DNA of 64,000 bases from Tenacibaculum pelagium (GCF_014062345.1 NZ_JACGLS010000001.1:744001-808000), one strand, 5' to 3'; counted from the first letter of the stretch, positions 34,560 through 43,560 are shown. Notes: generated by a model from the letters alone, not told the origin. Made by a program: numbers and translations.

Positions 34560-36272
34560 TTATATACCTCCACCTACTGGAGTACCTGTTTGTTGTACAC
34601 AAGCTTCATTACCTCTTCCTTTTTGCGTAATACAACTAGTGTTGCTATAACCTCTTAAAGAAGTTTGCACTAAAGACGCTGAATTACCAACCCCACTTTG
34701 TATAATATCAGATTGATTAAATCCTCCTCTAGCATATTGATCTGCACAAGCTTTGTTTCCTACACCATCTTGATCAATCATAGAGTCATTATCTCCACCT
34801 CTAGCTCTTTGTAATACAGATGCTGAATTTCTTAAACCATCTTGATCAATGTCAGAATCATTATCACCAAAAAAACCAGATTGTTCTACAACTGCATTAT
34901 TTCTATAACCGTCTTGATCAATATCAGAATCATTATCTCCTCTAGTACGAGCAGATTGTTTAACAGATGCTCTATTATACCTTCCTTCTTGGTCAATATC
35001 AGAGTCATTGTCTGCTGAACGACCGCTAGCACTTTGATAAACTACCCCTCTGTTTCCATAACCTTCTTGATCAATATCAGAATCATTGTCACCATCTCTA
35101 GATGCTCGTTGAATTACTGAAGCATAGTTACCTCTTCGACGCCAACCTTCTTGATCAATATCTGAATCATTATCACCTCCTGAACTAGCTCTTTGATCTA
35201 CAACAGCATAATTTCTGTCATTCTCTTGATCAATATCTGAATCATTATCTGAACTACGTCCAGTCGCATATTGCTTAACTGAAGCTCTATTCAATCTACC
35301 ATCCTGATCAACATCTGAATCATTATCTCCTGCTCTAGTAGCTACTTGATCTACACAAGCTCTGTTATAACTACCTTCTTGGTCAATATCTGAATCATTG
35401 TCAGAACTACGTCCAGAAGCAGTTTGCTTTACAGAAGCGAAGTTTTTAGTACCCTCTTGATCAATATCAGAATCATTATCACCACCGTAACTAGCAACTT
35501 GATCTACACAAGCTTTATTAGCAGTCCCTTCTTGGTCAATATCATCATCATTTTGTCCACCCGTAGAGCTTGACTGACTTGTATGAGCCATATTATAGTC
35601 TCCATCTTGATCAATATCGGAATCATTATCACTACCATTTTGAGTTTGCTCTGCTTTGTTATGCATTCCCTCTTGGTTAATGCTTGCATCTGACCCATTC
35701 ACACCGTTTGCTCCAGATTTTTGATATTGCTTAGCATAATTCGCTTCACCATCTTGAGTTACATGAGCTTCATTATTGTCATAATATTGCTCTTGCATTG
35801 AAGTATTTTGCTTACCGCTTTGAGAAGCAGTAGCTACATTATCTTCAGCATAACCAGTCCCAACAATTTGTTGAGCATAATTTTTATACCCCATCTGAGT
35901 AACCTCTCCGGTATTTCTATCACCGTTTTGATCAATATTTGATTCATTTTTAGTTCCTCTCTGGTATACAGAAGCTTTATTTTCATGTCCGCCATCTGCA
36001 AAATTCTTTCCATCTTGATCAACTGTAGATTTGTTTCCTAAACCAACCTGTAAAACTACTCCTGAATTATCTGTACCAGTTTGATTAAGTTTGTTTGTGT
36101 TAACCTTTGTACCTCTATCATCTAAGTCTGGCCCTGTTGGTTTAACGTTACAGTCTAAACATTTAACTGGTCTTGCATTAGGTGCTTGCTTAGCTTTTTT
36201 TGCTTTAGCTGGTTCCTGAGCATAAATAGCCCCAGAAACTAAAAAAGCTAATAGTATTATTAATTTTTTCAT
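34560..36272 (-). CDS. Major curli-type amyloid subunit with acidic DNDSDIDQ repeats
   Basis: 570 residues with signal peptide ending AIYAQ (19) and a Lys-rich linker holding CLDC. Irregular curlin units fill about 60-212. From about 213 to 515 there are twelve units of 24-28 residues built as DNDSDIDQ-E/D-G-x-x-N-x-A-x-V-x-Q; nine have DNDSDIDQ exactly. The D-x-D-x-D-G spacing recalls calcium-binding loops, while S-x-Q-G-N-A-Q is the curlin strand-loop-strand pattern. Four more units end the protein. It is over three times longer than E. coli CsgA. It heads the csg operon and should be the main fibre protein. Confidence 0.88.
   Translation of the reverse strand: MKKLIILLAFLVSGAIYAQEPAKAKKAKQAPNARPVKCLDCNVKPTGPDLDDRGTKVNTNKLNQTGTDNSGVVLQVGLGNKSTVDQDGKNFADGGHENKASVYQRGTKNESNIDQNGDRNTGEVTQMGYKNYAQQIVGTGYAEDNVATASQSGKQNTSMQEQYYDNNEAHVTQDGEANYAKQYQKSGANGVNGSDASINQEGMHNKAEQTQNGSDNDSDIDQDGDYNMAHTSQSSSTGGQNDDDIDQEGTANKACVDQVASYGGDNDSDIDQEGTKNFASVKQTASGRSSDNDSDIDQEGSYNRACVDQVATRAGDNDSDVDQDGRLNRASVKQYATGRSSDNDSDIDQENDRNYAVVDQRASSGGDNDSDIDQEGWRRRGNYASVIQRASRDGDNDSDIDQEGYGNRGVVYQSASGRSADNDSDIDQEGRYNRASVKQSARTRGDNDSDIDQDGYRNNAVVEQSGFFGDNDSDIDQDGLRNSASVLQRARGGDNDSMIDQDGVGNKACADQYARGGFNQSDIIQSGVGNSASLVQTSLRGYSNTSCITQKGRGNEACVQQTGTPVGGGI
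34728..35636 (-). repeat. Coding tandem repeat, twelve units of about 75-78 bp
   Basis: In-frame units encoding the DNDSDIDQ curlin motif (residues 213-515 of the fibre protein). Spacers alternate between a GGDND form and a GRSSDND form, giving a two-unit super-repeat of about 51 residues over much of the array. Confidence 0.85.
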
Positions 36273-36360
36273 GATAAATAATTTTAAAATACGTTTAATT
36301 AATTTCTAGCATACCATAAAAACATAAACGTTTTCACGCTTATTAATAGGGCACACAATA

Positions 36361-36410
36361 AAATGTAAGGGTAAAATAAAATTACTAGGGTAAAATGTAA
36401 TGACTAAGGA
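36361..36410. promoter_or_regulatory. Periodic GGGTAAAAT-type repeats upstream of the curli operon
   Basis: TAAGGGTAAAAT (36367), TAGGGTAAAAT (36387) and TAAGG (36406) recur every 19-20 bases, about two helical turns, 95-140 bases before the fibre gene start on the minus strand. They look like tandem activator sites. The remaining gap 36273-36677 also holds an inverted repeat and the glnN terminator but no gene. Confidence 0.4.
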
Positions 36411-36467
36411 GTGTCATCTTTTCCATTTTCATCAATCATATAAAGATTGTAGTAGAACTATATATAG

Positions 36468-36490
36468 TTAGCTTGTTTAAACGTAGCTAA
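36468..36490. promoter_or_regulatory. Inverted repeat TTAGCT-N11-AGCTAA
   Basis: Exact 6-bp arms around GTTTAAAC-containing spacer, about 200 bases upstream of the curli operon. Purpose unknown. Confidence 0.3.
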
Positions 36491-36620
36491 ATTACAAAAA
36501 AAAAAATCTGATTTATGTTAAAAATTAATTCACTAACGAAAACAAAGAAGCAAAAAAAACACTGAAAGTCAATGTTTTTAGTACCTTTAAATATAATTTA
36601 CACTTCTAAAAATCATCAAG

Positions 36621-36645
36621 AAAAGGGGTTTTCCCCTTTTTTATT
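36621..36645 (-). terminator. Terminator of the type III glutamine synthetase gene
   Basis: AAAAGGGG-TTTT-CCCCTTTT hairpin with T on both flanks, about 35 bases past the stop of the minus-strand gene. Confidence 0.8.
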
Positions 36646-36677
36646 AAAGAAATATCTTTAGTAAAAAAGAGTGCTTG

Positions 36678-38861
36678 TTACCTAGTAAACAGAAGCTCTC
36701 TATACTTAGTTAGCGGCCATAAATTATCATCAACCATTAATTCTAACTTATCGCAATGATATCTGATTTCATCAAAAAATGGCTTTACTTTATTGCAATA
36801 AGCATCAGCATTTTTTTGTCCTGACAACTTATTAGCTTTTTTGCGTTCATTAGTCATTTTCTCAACTTTAGAATTGATCTCAGCAATATGGCCAGATATT
36901 TTCTGAATTAAATCGATTTGTTCTTTAGCATATTGCTCAAATCCTTTATCAAAAATTTCTTTTAATCCTTTTACATTTTCAATTAATGTATTCTGATATT
37001 GAATTGCTGTTGGTATCACATGATTTCTCGCTACATCAGCCAAAACTCTACTTTCAATCTGAATATGCTTAGAATACTCTTCTAACTCAATTTCATGACG
37101 TGCTTCTACCTCAACTTTATTCATCACATTCATTTCTTCAAAAAGCGAAATCGATTTTTTAGAAATTTTAGCCTTCAAAGCTTCAGGTGTTGTTTTATTA
37201 TTACTCAATCCTCTTTTTACAGCTTCTTTCTCCCAAGCCTCTCCATACCCATCACCTTCAAATCGTATTTTTTTTGAAGCTTTAATATACTCTCTTAACA
37301 CATTAAAAACAGCTTCATCTTTCTTCAAATTTTTAGCATCAACCAATTCATCAACTTCAATTTTAAATTCTTTTAATTGCTTTGCTATAATGGTATTTAA
37401 AACTGTCATTGGACCTGCACAATTAGACCAAGAACCTACCGCACGTAACTCAAATTTATTTCCTGTAAATGCAAAAGGTGATGTTCTGTTTCTATCTGTA
37501 TTATCTAATAAAATCTCTGGAATTTTTCCAACTATGTTTAATTTTAAATCTGTTTTCTCTTTTGGAGATAGTTTTCCTTTGGTTACATTTTCTAGCTCAT
37601 CTAAAACAGCTGATAATTGCGAACCTATAAAAACCGAAATAATTGCTGGTGGAGCTTCGTTAGCTCCTAAACGATGATCATTACTAGCACTTGCAATAGA
37701 AGCCCTTATTAACTCTTCATAATCGTGAACAGCTTTAATTGTGTTCACAAAGAATGTTAAGAATTGTAAATTCTTCATTGGCGTTTTTCCTGGACTTAAT
37801 AAATTAACTCCTGTATTAGTAGACAAGCTCCAATTATTATGCTTCCCTGATCCGTTTATTCCTTCAAACGGTTTTTCGTGAAACAACACTTTAAATTGAT
37901 GACGTTGTGATACTTTTTCCATCACGTCCATTAATAATGAATTATGATCTACAGCTAAATTAGCCTCTTCGAAAATAGGTGCTAATTCAAACTGATTCGG
38001 AGCTACTTCGTTATGACGCGTTTTTACAGGAACCCCTAACAACATACATTCTTGCTCTAAATCTCGCATAAAACTCATTACTCTTGTAGGAATCGACCCA
38101 AAATAATGATCATCTAATTGTTGTCCTTTTGCTGGAGAATGTCCTAATAAAGTTCTACCAGTCATCATTAAATCTGGACGAGCAGAGACCAAAGCTGTAT
38201 CAATTAAAAAATATTCTTGTTCCCAGCCTAAGGTTGCATTAACCTTTGAAACATTTTTATCAAAATATTTACAAACCGCAGTTGCGGCAGTATCTACAGC
38301 CTGCAAAGCTCTTAACAACGGAGCTTTATTATCTAAAGCTTCACCCGTATATGCCACAAAAACAGTTGGAATACATAAAGTAGTACCATATATAAATGCT
38401 GGTGATGTTGGATCCCAAGCTGTATAACCTCTTGCCTCGAATGTATTTCTAATTCCTCCGTGTGGAAAGCTAGAAGCATCTGGTTCTTGCTGTACTAATT
38501 GACTACCATCAAAACGCTCCATTGCCCCTCCATCATCTATAGTTTCAAAAAAAGCATCATGTTTTTCTGCAGTTGCTCCTGTTAGCGGTTGAAACCAATG
38601 GGTGTAATGTGTTGCTCCTTTAGATAATGCCCAGTCTTTCATACTCACAGCAATCTGATCTGCAATTTTTCGATCTATTTTAGTTCCAAATTCAATTGCA
38701 TCCATTACACTCTGAAAAGCTTCCTTTGTCATATACTGACGCATCGCTTGTTTGTTAAAAACGTTATTTCCAAATAACTCAGAACGTCTTCCTTTCTCCT
38801 CTATAAGAACTGGATTTCTATGTAACGTTTCTTGTAATGCATTAAATCTTAAAGTTGACAT
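36678..38861 (-). CDS. glnN: Glutamine synthetase type III
   Basis: 727 residues from ATG 38861; the longer frame adds ten residues without support. The GSIII N-terminal segment ([32 protein letters not shown]) and its long insertions set it apart from GSI/GSII. Active-site motifs include [44 protein letters not shown] and [15 protein letters not shown]. It makes glutamine from glutamate, ammonia and ATP in the cytoplasm. It is transcribed away from the GSII gene; the shared region contains TACCCCTA boxes. Confidence 0.94.
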   Translation of the reverse strand: MSTLRFNALQETLHRNPVLIEEKGRRSELFGNNVFNKQAMRQYMTKEAFQSVMDAIEFGTKIDRKIADQIAVSMKDWALSKGATHYTHWFQPLTGATAEKHDAFFETIDDGGAMERFDGSQLVQQEPDASSFPHGGIRNTFEARGYTAWDPTSPAFIYGTTLCIPTVFVAYTGEALDNKAPLLRALQAVDTAATAVCKYFDKNVSKVNATLGWEQEYFLIDTALVSARPDLMMTGRTLLGHSPAKGQQLDDHYFGSIPTRVMSFMRDLEQECMLLGVPVKTRHNEVAPNQFELAPIFEEANLAVDHNSLLMDVMEKVSQRHQFKVLFHEKPFEGINGSGKHNNWSLSTNTGVNLLSPGKTPMKNLQFLTFFVNTIKAVHDYEELIRASIASASNDHRLGANEAPPAIISVFIGSQLSAVLDELENVTKGKLSPKEKTDLKLNIVGKIPEILLDNTDRNRTSPFAFTGNKFELRAVGSWSNCAGPMTVLNTIIAKQLKEFKIEVDELVDAKNLKKDEAVFNVLREYIKASKKIRFEGDGYGEAWEKEAVKRGLSNNKTTPEALKAKISKKSISLFEEMNVMNKVEVEARHEIELEEYSKHIQIESRVLADVARNHVIPTAIQYQNTLIENVKGLKEIFDKGFEQYAKEQIDLIQKISGHIAEINSKVEKMTNERKKANKLSGQKNADAYCNKVKPFFDEIRYHCDKLELMVDDNLWPLTKYRELLFTR

Positions 38862-38888
38862 TATATATATATGGTAAAAATTCAAGGT

Positions 38889-38896
38889 CAAAAATA
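38889..38896 (-). promoter_or_regulatory. -7 element of the type III glutamine synthetase promoter
   Basis: Minus-strand TATTTTTG, matching TAnnTTTG, about 28 bases before the ATG. The TACCCCTA inverted pair lies 24 bases further upstream. Confidence 0.45.
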
Positions 38897-38919
38897 CAAA
38901 ACTTTAACTAAATCATAAA

Positions 38920-38979
38920 TACCCCTAAAAAAATAGGGGTAAGATTAACTTAAAGTTAAATTTTAAACTTTTACCCCTA
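38920..38979. promoter_or_regulatory. TACCCCTA boxes between the two glutamine synthetase genes
   Basis: TACCCCTA (38920-38927) and its inverse TAGGGGTA (38934-38941) are separated by six bases; a third copy TACCCCTA is at 38972-38979. A separate palindrome TTAACTT-A-AAGTTAA (38945-38959) lies between. Placed upstream of both promoters, they are candidates for a nitrogen-status regulator. Confidence 0.5.
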
Positions 38980-38985
38980 AAAATT

Positions 38986-39015
38986 TTGACACAAAACATA
39001 AAATATCCATTTTTG
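38986..39015 (+). promoter_or_regulatory. Promoter of the type II glutamine synthetase gene
   Basis: TTG (38986-38988), exactly 19 bases, then CATTTTTG (39008-39015), one mismatch from TAnnTTTG. The predicted start site is near 39022, about 33 bases before the ATG. Confidence 0.6.
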
Positions 39016-39054
39016 CACTGTATTTAATCTAAACACAATAACAAATTAAAAATC

Positions 39055-40071
39055 ATGAGTAGATCTAAATTAGAATACATTTGGTTAGATGGTTACTATC
39101 CAACTCAAAACATGAGAAGTAAAACTAAAGTAGTTGCTGACTTTAGCGGAAAACTAGAAGATTGCCCTGTTTGGTCATTTGATGGTTCATCAACTAGACA
39201 AGCTGAAGGAGGAGATTCTGATTGCTTATTAAAACCTGTAGCTATTTACCCAGATCCTGAAAGAAGAGATGGATACTTAGTAATGACTGAAGTTTTAAAT
39301 GCAGACGGAACACCACACGCATCAAACGGAAGAGCTGGTATTGATGATGATGATAACGATTTTTGGTTTGGTTTTGAACAAGAGTACTTTATTATGGACA
39401 GATCAACTTTATTACCTTTAGGATTTCCTGTAGGTGGTTATCCTGCTCCACAAGGAATGTACTACTGTTCTGTTGGAGGAAGAAATACACACGGAAGAAA
39501 TTTAGTTGAAGAGCACGCTGATTTATGTATTGATGCTGGATTAATTTTTGAAGGAATCAATCAAGAAGTTGCTTCTGGACAATGGGAGTTCCAATTATTT
39601 GCAAAAGGAGCAAAAAAAGCTGGAGATGAAATTTGGGTAGCTCGTTATTTATTAGACAGATTAACTGAAAAATACGGATACTACATTGAATACCACCCAA
39701 AACCATTAGGAGACACTGACTGGAACGGTTCTGGTATGCACGCAAATTTCTCAAATACAACTTTAAGAACTTGTGGCTCTAAAGAAACTTACGAGAAAAT
39801 ATGTGAGTCTTTTAGACCTGTAGTAAAAGAACATATTGCTGTTTACGGAGAGTTTAACGATCAACGTTTAACTGGTAAACACGAAACAGCTTCTATTAAC
39901 GATTTTAGTTACGGAGTTTCTGATAGAGGAGCATCTATCCGTATACCTATTATCACAGTAGAACAAGGATGGAAAGGTTGGTTAGAAGACCGTCGTCCTG
40001 CATCAAACGCGGATCCATACAAGGTTGCTGGTCGAATTATTGAGACCGTTAAAAGCGCCAATATAGATTAA
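39055..40071 (+). CDS. glnA: Glutamine synthetase type II (eukaryote-like, beta-grasp)
   Basis: 338 residues, the compact GSII length. Motifs: YIWLDGYYPTQNMRSKTKVV, PVWSFDGSSTRQAEGGDSDC, FGFEQEYFIMD, PAPQGMYYCSVGG, INQEVASGQWEFQ, DWNGSGMHANFS and the C-terminal RRPASNADPYKV. Same reaction as the divergent GSIII. Having both forms back to back suggests alternative use under different nitrogen supply. Followed by a strong terminator. Confidence 0.95.
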   Translation: MSRSKLEYIWLDGYYPTQNMRSKTKVVADFSGKLEDCPVWSFDGSSTRQAEGGDSDCLLKPVAIYPDPERRDGYLVMTEVLNADGTPHASNGRAGIDDDDNDFWFGFEQEYFIMDRSTLLPLGFPVGGYPAPQGMYYCSVGGRNTHGRNLVEEHADLCIDAGLIFEGINQEVASGQWEFQLFAKGAKKAGDEIWVARYLLDRLTEKYGYYIEYHPKPLGDTDWNGSGMHANFSNTTLRTCGSKETYEKICESFRPVVKEHIAVYGEFNDQRLTGKHETASINDFSYGVSDRGASIRIPIITVEQGWKGWLEDRRPASNADPYKVAGRIIETVKSANID

Positions 40072-40091
40072 TACACACAACAACACAACTG

Positions 40092-40120
40092 AAAAAGCCG
40101 CTTAACTGCGGCTTTTTTTA
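40092..40120 (+). terminator. Terminator of glnA
   Basis: AAAAAGCCGC-TTAACT-GCGGCTTTTT stem plus T-run. Confidence 0.92.
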
Positions 40121-40143
40121 TTTTTAAAATCAACAATAGATAA

Positions 40144-41085
40144 TTATGAAATTGTTAGATAAATGAAAGCCACATAAGCTCCCAACAAAATTATTCCGTC
40201 TTTCCAATTTAAACGTAATTTTTTTGGAAAGAACACTAAAGGAAGTACTATAAATGAAATTGCCAACATCCAATAAATATCATTATTTATCAAACTAATA
40301 TCTTTAACCTGAACAGTCACAGGCGTAATCATAGAAGTAATTCCTAAAACTGCCAAAATATTAAACACATTAGAACCTATTAAATTTCCTAACGAAATTG
40401 CTTTTTCTTTTTTCATTACCGCAATAATTGAAGCCGCTAACTCAGGAATACTTGTCCCAACAGAAACTACGGTTACACCTATAACCGCATCACTTACTCC
40501 AAAATTCTCTGCCATTGTTTTAGCCCCATCAACCAACAATTCAGATCCTGCCCATAAGCCAAAACCTCCAATCGCTAAAAACAATACTATTTTATGCAAT
40601 GGCAATTCTTCATCGTCTTCAGGCATTTCATCCACAACTGCTGTTTTTTGAAAGCGCAATAAATAAACTAAAAAAGCTATTAACATAGTAAACATTATCG
40701 CTCCTTCATAAAATTGAATCATTCTATCATTTACTATAAAAAAATACAGCAATACAGAAGCAATCATCATAACTGGCCAATCTGTCTTATAAAAACTTTT
40801 TTCAACTTCAATAGTTGAAAGAATAACTGTAATTCCTAAAACCAATCCTAAATTAGCAATATTAGAACCTATTACGTTACCAACTGCTAAACCTGTAGCC
40901 CCATCTAAAGCAGATTTTACACTCACTATTAATTCTGGAGCCGAAGTAGCAAAAGACACCACCGTCATTCCAATTACAATTTTCGGAATATTTAATTTTA
41001 ACGACAATCCAACTGCTGCCTTTAAAAGCCAATTACCTCCAAGTACCAACAACACTAATCCTAAAACGATATACAGAATACTCAT
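40144..41085 (-). CDS. Sodium/calcium exchanger family (CaCA, YrbG-like) antiporter
   Basis: 313 residues, ten likely spans in two homologous halves. The alpha repeats appear as VVSFATSAPELIVSVKSAL...AVGNVIGSNIANLGLVLG and VVSVGTSIPELAASIIAVMKKEKAISLGNLIGSNVFNILAVLG, with the ion-binding Glu in each APE/IPE motif. An acidic cytoplasmic loop (DEMPEDDEELP) joins the halves. It exchanges Ca2+ for Na+ or H+ across the inner membrane. Confidence 0.93.
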   Translation of the reverse strand: MSILYIVLGLVLLVLGGNWLLKAAVGLSLKLNIPKIVIGMTVVSFATSAPELIVSVKSALDGATGLAVGNVIGSNIANLGLVLGITVILSTIEVEKSFYKTDWPVMMIASVLLYFFIVNDRMIQFYEGAIMFTMLIAFLVYLLRFQKTAVVDEMPEDDEELPLHKIVLFLAIGGFGLWAGSELLVDGAKTMAENFGVSDAVIGVTVVSVGTSIPELAASIIAVMKKEKAISLGNLIGSNVFNILAVLGITSMITPVTVQVKDISLINNDIYWMLAISFIVLPLVFFPKKLRLNWKDGIILLGAYVAFIYLTIS

Positions 41086-41506
41086 AAAATATTTTTATGC
41101 TGCGAAGATAGCTTTTTTAACATATTTATTTTTTCTAAAAAAGATACTAAAAAACGTTTAGAAAAAACATGATAATTATCAGCATAACAAGTTTTACAAA
41201 AAATCAAACTACCTTTTTTCACCACCAAAAACACACAATTTCCTTTACTTTTTAAAACAATCAAAAAAAACTCCTTTATTTTATAACACATTTAAACACC
41301 AAATAATTAATATCATTACATATTTAAATCTATTTAAAGAAGTCTATATTTCATATTAAAACAATAAATACTTTTTTAACTTCATATGTAAATTCAATTA
41401 AATTAAATTGATATAAACTATTTGGCGAGATGGTTTGAAACCTCATATATTGAAAAAACAATTCCGGAATCAACTAATATTCACTAATTAAAAACACTAA
41501 AAACTA
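41086..41506. other. Intergenic stretch without a convincing gene
   Basis: Very A+T-rich. A 69-codon minus-strand frame overlaps the antiporter start but looks spurious. No hairpin with a T-run or full promoter match was found; the only notable string is the GGCGAGATGG segment near 41423. Confidence 0.4.
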
Positions 41507-41581
41507 ATGATTGCTATCGCACTAAAATTAATTATTATTGCAGCCAAAATTGCTATTACTATTACACAACAATTATTTTAA
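41507..41581 (+). CDS. Possible 24-residue hydrophobic peptide upstream of the SPFH gene
   Basis: ATG to TAA encodes a single Ile/Ala/Leu-rich helix with two Lys (MIAIALKLIIIAAKIAITIT then QQLF), 24 bases before the SPFH gene. It could be a membrane micropeptide or leader of the SPFH operon, or a chance frame; there is no ribosome-binding evidence. Confidence 0.3.
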   Translation: MIAIALKLIIIAAKIAITITQQLF

Positions 41582-41605
41582 TCAACTATTTAAAAAAATT
41601 ACACT

Positions 41606-42943
41606 ATGCTAACATTTATCGGAATTTTATTAGTCGTTATAGGACTAACAACCATTGTATTAAATTCAATTATTAAAAACAATAAAGTTTTAAACTGGTT
41701 CACCCTGCAAAGAAGTATCCAATTTACCATCTTAGGAGTTTTAATGAGTATTATCACAGGAATGTTCTTTTACGCAGATGCAGGTACCGCTTATGCCGTA
41801 CAGTACGTGTCTGGTGGAGATAAGATGATCACCACTCAAGGATTAAAGCTGAAATGGTGGGGACGAATCATTCCATTATCATATGAAATATCAATCAAAG
41901 ATATTATTGTTGATGATGAAAGTGAACTACCTAAAAGTGGACAAGGAATGTACAATAGAAAATCTCAAAAATGGGAATTCAGTGACGCTATTAAAGCAGA
42001 AATCAGTACTTCTGTAATTGTTGGAGTTAACATTAATGACGAAGAAATTTTCTTGAACATGGCAGACAGAAACAGAAGTGAATCTAAATTGATTTATGGC
42101 AGGGTTTTACCAAATATTGATGCTGCTATCAAAAACACCTGTAAGCTAATGGATGCTCAAGATTATATCTCTGGACAAGCATCTGATTTTGATAGATACT
42201 TTAGAGATCAATTAGAAAACGGAATGTATCAAGTTGAGCAATACTATGAGTCTGAAAACATTAATGAAGTTGTTGGAGATACCACAACAGTTAGAAAAAT
42301 TAACGTTGGAAAATCTAGCAAACAAAAGAAATTTAGAATAAAAAGAAACTCAGATGGAAGTATTATTAGAGACAATTCTAACACCTTAAAACAATATGGC
42401 TTAAAGATTTACCAAGCTCAAGTTACTGGAATCGATTGGGAAGAATCTTTTGATGAAAGATTAGACTTACAAAAGAATGAAGTTGCACAAACTCAGTTAG
42501 AAAAACAACAAGCTGAACGTGAATATTATAGAGCTAAGAAAGAAGTTGCAAAGGGTGAATCTGAAAAAGCAAAAGAACGTGCTCGTTTAGAAAAAGCGCA
42601 AATACAACAAACAATTGCTGCTGAAACGGAAGCTAAAGTTGCTGAATTCAATTTAATTAAAGAGAAAAAGCAATTTGAAGTTGAGCAATACAAAGCAAAA
42701 AGTAAAAAAGTTGCTGCTGACGCTCAATACTATGAAAATGCAAAACTAGTAAGCGCTGGTTTAACACCTCAAGAAAAAGCTGAATGGGAATACAAAACTG
42801 CTGTGGGTGTTGCGCAACAAATTAAAGACCTTCAATTACCATCAACCTATATTGAAGGAAGTAAAAACGGAAATAGTGGAAATTTACTGCAATCTTTAAT
42901 TGGTGCTGAGCTTGCAAAAAAAATGATGGAAAATAAAAAGTAA
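41606..42943 (+). CDS. SPFH/Band-7-like membrane protein with long coiled coil
   Basis: 445 residues. Two membrane spans at about 2-22 and 38-58, then a prohibitin-like domain (AYAVQYVSGGDKMITTQGLKLKWWGRIIPLSYEI, about 65-290), then a Lys/Glu/Gln/Ala coiled coil (about 290-385: QLEKQQAEREYYRAKKEVAKGESEKAKERARLEK). It resembles flotillin or prohibitin scaffold proteins that oligomerise in the membrane, though the SPFH part is divergent. Partner genes such as NfeD are absent. Followed by a perfect terminator. Confidence 0.82.
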   Translation: MLTFIGILLVVIGLTTIVLNSIIKNNKVLNWFTLQRSIQFTILGVLMSIITGMFFYADAGTAYAVQYVSGGDKMITTQGLKLKWWGRIIPLSYEISIKDIIVDDESELPKSGQGMYNRKSQKWEFSDAIKAEISTSVIVGVNINDEEIFLNMADRNRSESKLIYGRVLPNIDAAIKNTCKLMDAQDYISGQASDFDRYFRDQLENGMYQVEQYYESENINEVVGDTTTVRKINVGKSSKQKKFRIKRNSDGSIIRDNSNTLKQYGLKIYQAQVTGIDWEESFDERLDLQKNEVAQTQLEKQQAEREYYRAKKEVAKGESEKAKERARLEKAQIQQTIAAETEAKVAEFNLIKEKKQFEVEQYKAKSKKVAADAQYYENAKLVSAGLTPQEKAEWEYKTAVGVAQQIKDLQLPSTYIEGSKNGNSGNLLQSLIGAELAKKMMENKK

Positions 42944-42958
42944 CCCTAACCAACTACA

Positions 42959-42989
42959 AAGAGTGAAGCTTTAAAAGAGCTTCACTCTT
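42959..42989 (+). terminator. Terminator of the SPFH gene
   Basis: A perfect 12-bp stem AAGAGTGAAGCT / AGCTTCACTCTT with a 7-base loop. Confidence 0.85.
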
Positions 42990-43009
42990 ATTAACAAATT
43001 ATTTTTCAG

Positions 43010-43017
43010 TATTTTTG
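43010..43017 (+). promoter_or_regulatory. -7 element upstream of the 50-residue ORF
   Basis: TATTTTTG matches TAnnTTTG; the ATG follows 18 bases downstream. TTA occupies the -33 site 19 bases upstream. Confidence 0.4.
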
Positions 43018-43035
43018 ATATAGAATCAACTTATA

Positions 43036-43188
43036 ATGAAAAAACAATTATTTAAAGTTTTAGCCAAACTAAACAAGACCTTATTACCTTCTTTTACAAA
43101 AAAAGAATTGGATATCTCTAAAGCATCAAAATTTCAATTAGCAATTATTGGGTGGCGTGCTTTTGTAACAATAAACTCGTTGGATTAA
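43036..43188 (+). CDS. Small basic conserved-type protein, 50 residues
   Basis: The sequence MKKQLFKVLAKLNKTLLPSF, then TKKELDISKASKFQLAIIGWRAFV and NSLD, is basic and amphipathic and resembles a short uncharacterised protein that I have seen in flavobacterial genomes. It has its own -7 box and lies 12 bases before the DUF2007-like gene. Role unknown. Confidence 0.6.
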   Translation: MKKQLFKVLAKLNKTLLPSFTKKELDISKASKFQLAIIGWRAFVTINSLD

Positions 43189-43200
43189 AATTTTATTATT

Positions 43201-43428
43201 ATGACTGATTACACTAAGTTTTTTACTGGGACTTCTATTTTTGTTGATAGGCTAGATTACCTACTAAAAGAGGTAAGTATTCCTACTTTAATAAAGAATC
43301 ATCATAAATCTGCCATATTAAGTGGATTTGGACAATCAATGGACTCAGTTGAATTATTTATCTATACATCTGATATTGAAAAAGCTACACCAATATTAGA
43401 AAATTTTAAAAAAGAAATTTCAGAATAA
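43201..43428 (+). CDS. DUF2007-like signal-transducing protein
   Basis: 75 residues. TSIFVDRLDYLLKEVSIPTLIKN, SAILSGFGQSMDSVELFIYTSDIEKATPIL follow the DUF2007 pattern (a PII-like small ferredoxin-fold domain). Function unknown. Likely co-transcribed with the preceding small ORF; tRNA-Arg follows. Confidence 0.8.
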   Translation: MTDYTKFFTGTSIFVDRLDYLLKEVSIPTLIKNHHKSAILSGFGQSMDSVELFIYTSDIEKATPILENFKKEISE

Positions 43429-43430
43429 TT

Positions 43431-43460
43431 TTTCAGAACTAAAAAACATTCCTATATTTG
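43431..43460 (+). promoter_or_regulatory. Promoter of tRNA-Arg
   Basis: TATATTTG (43453-43460) matches the -7 consensus, with TTT instead of TTG 19 bases upstream; it ends 12 bases before the mature tRNA. Confidence 0.6.
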
Positions 43461-43472
43461 CACCCGCAAAAC

Positions 43473-43546
43473 GGCCTCGTGGCGCAACTGAATAGCGCAC
43501 TTGATTACGGCTCAAGAGGTTACAGGTTTGAATCCTGTCGAGGTCA
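43473..43546 (+). tRNA. tRNA-Arg (anticodon ACG)
   Basis: The acceptor GGCCTCG pairs with CGAGGTC (one G-U). D-arm GCGCAACTGAATAGCGC, anticodon stem CTTGA/TCAAG around loop TTACGGC (anticodon ACG, read as ICG), and T-arm ACAGG/CCTGT with TTTGAAT loop are all intact. CCA is not encoded. Confidence 0.96.
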
Positions 43547-43549
43547 CAA
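43538..43549 (+). repeat. tRNA-Arg 3'-end repeat, copy 1
   Basis: TCGAGGTCACAA, spanning the last nine tRNA bases and three beyond. An exact second copy is at 44559-44570, 1021 bases away. Confidence 0.6.
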
Positions 43550-43560
43550 CTTTTTTACAA

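Noticed and set aside
34728..35636. CRISPR-like or satellite repeat array
   Set aside because: Repeats are in frame, 24-28 codons long, and explained by curlin units; spacers are not unique sequences.
41082..41291. 69-residue minus-strand frame before the antiporter
   Set aside because: It overlaps the antiporter start by four bases, has an unlikely Cys/Lys/Phe composition, no recognisable motif, and lies in low-complexity A+T-rich DNA.
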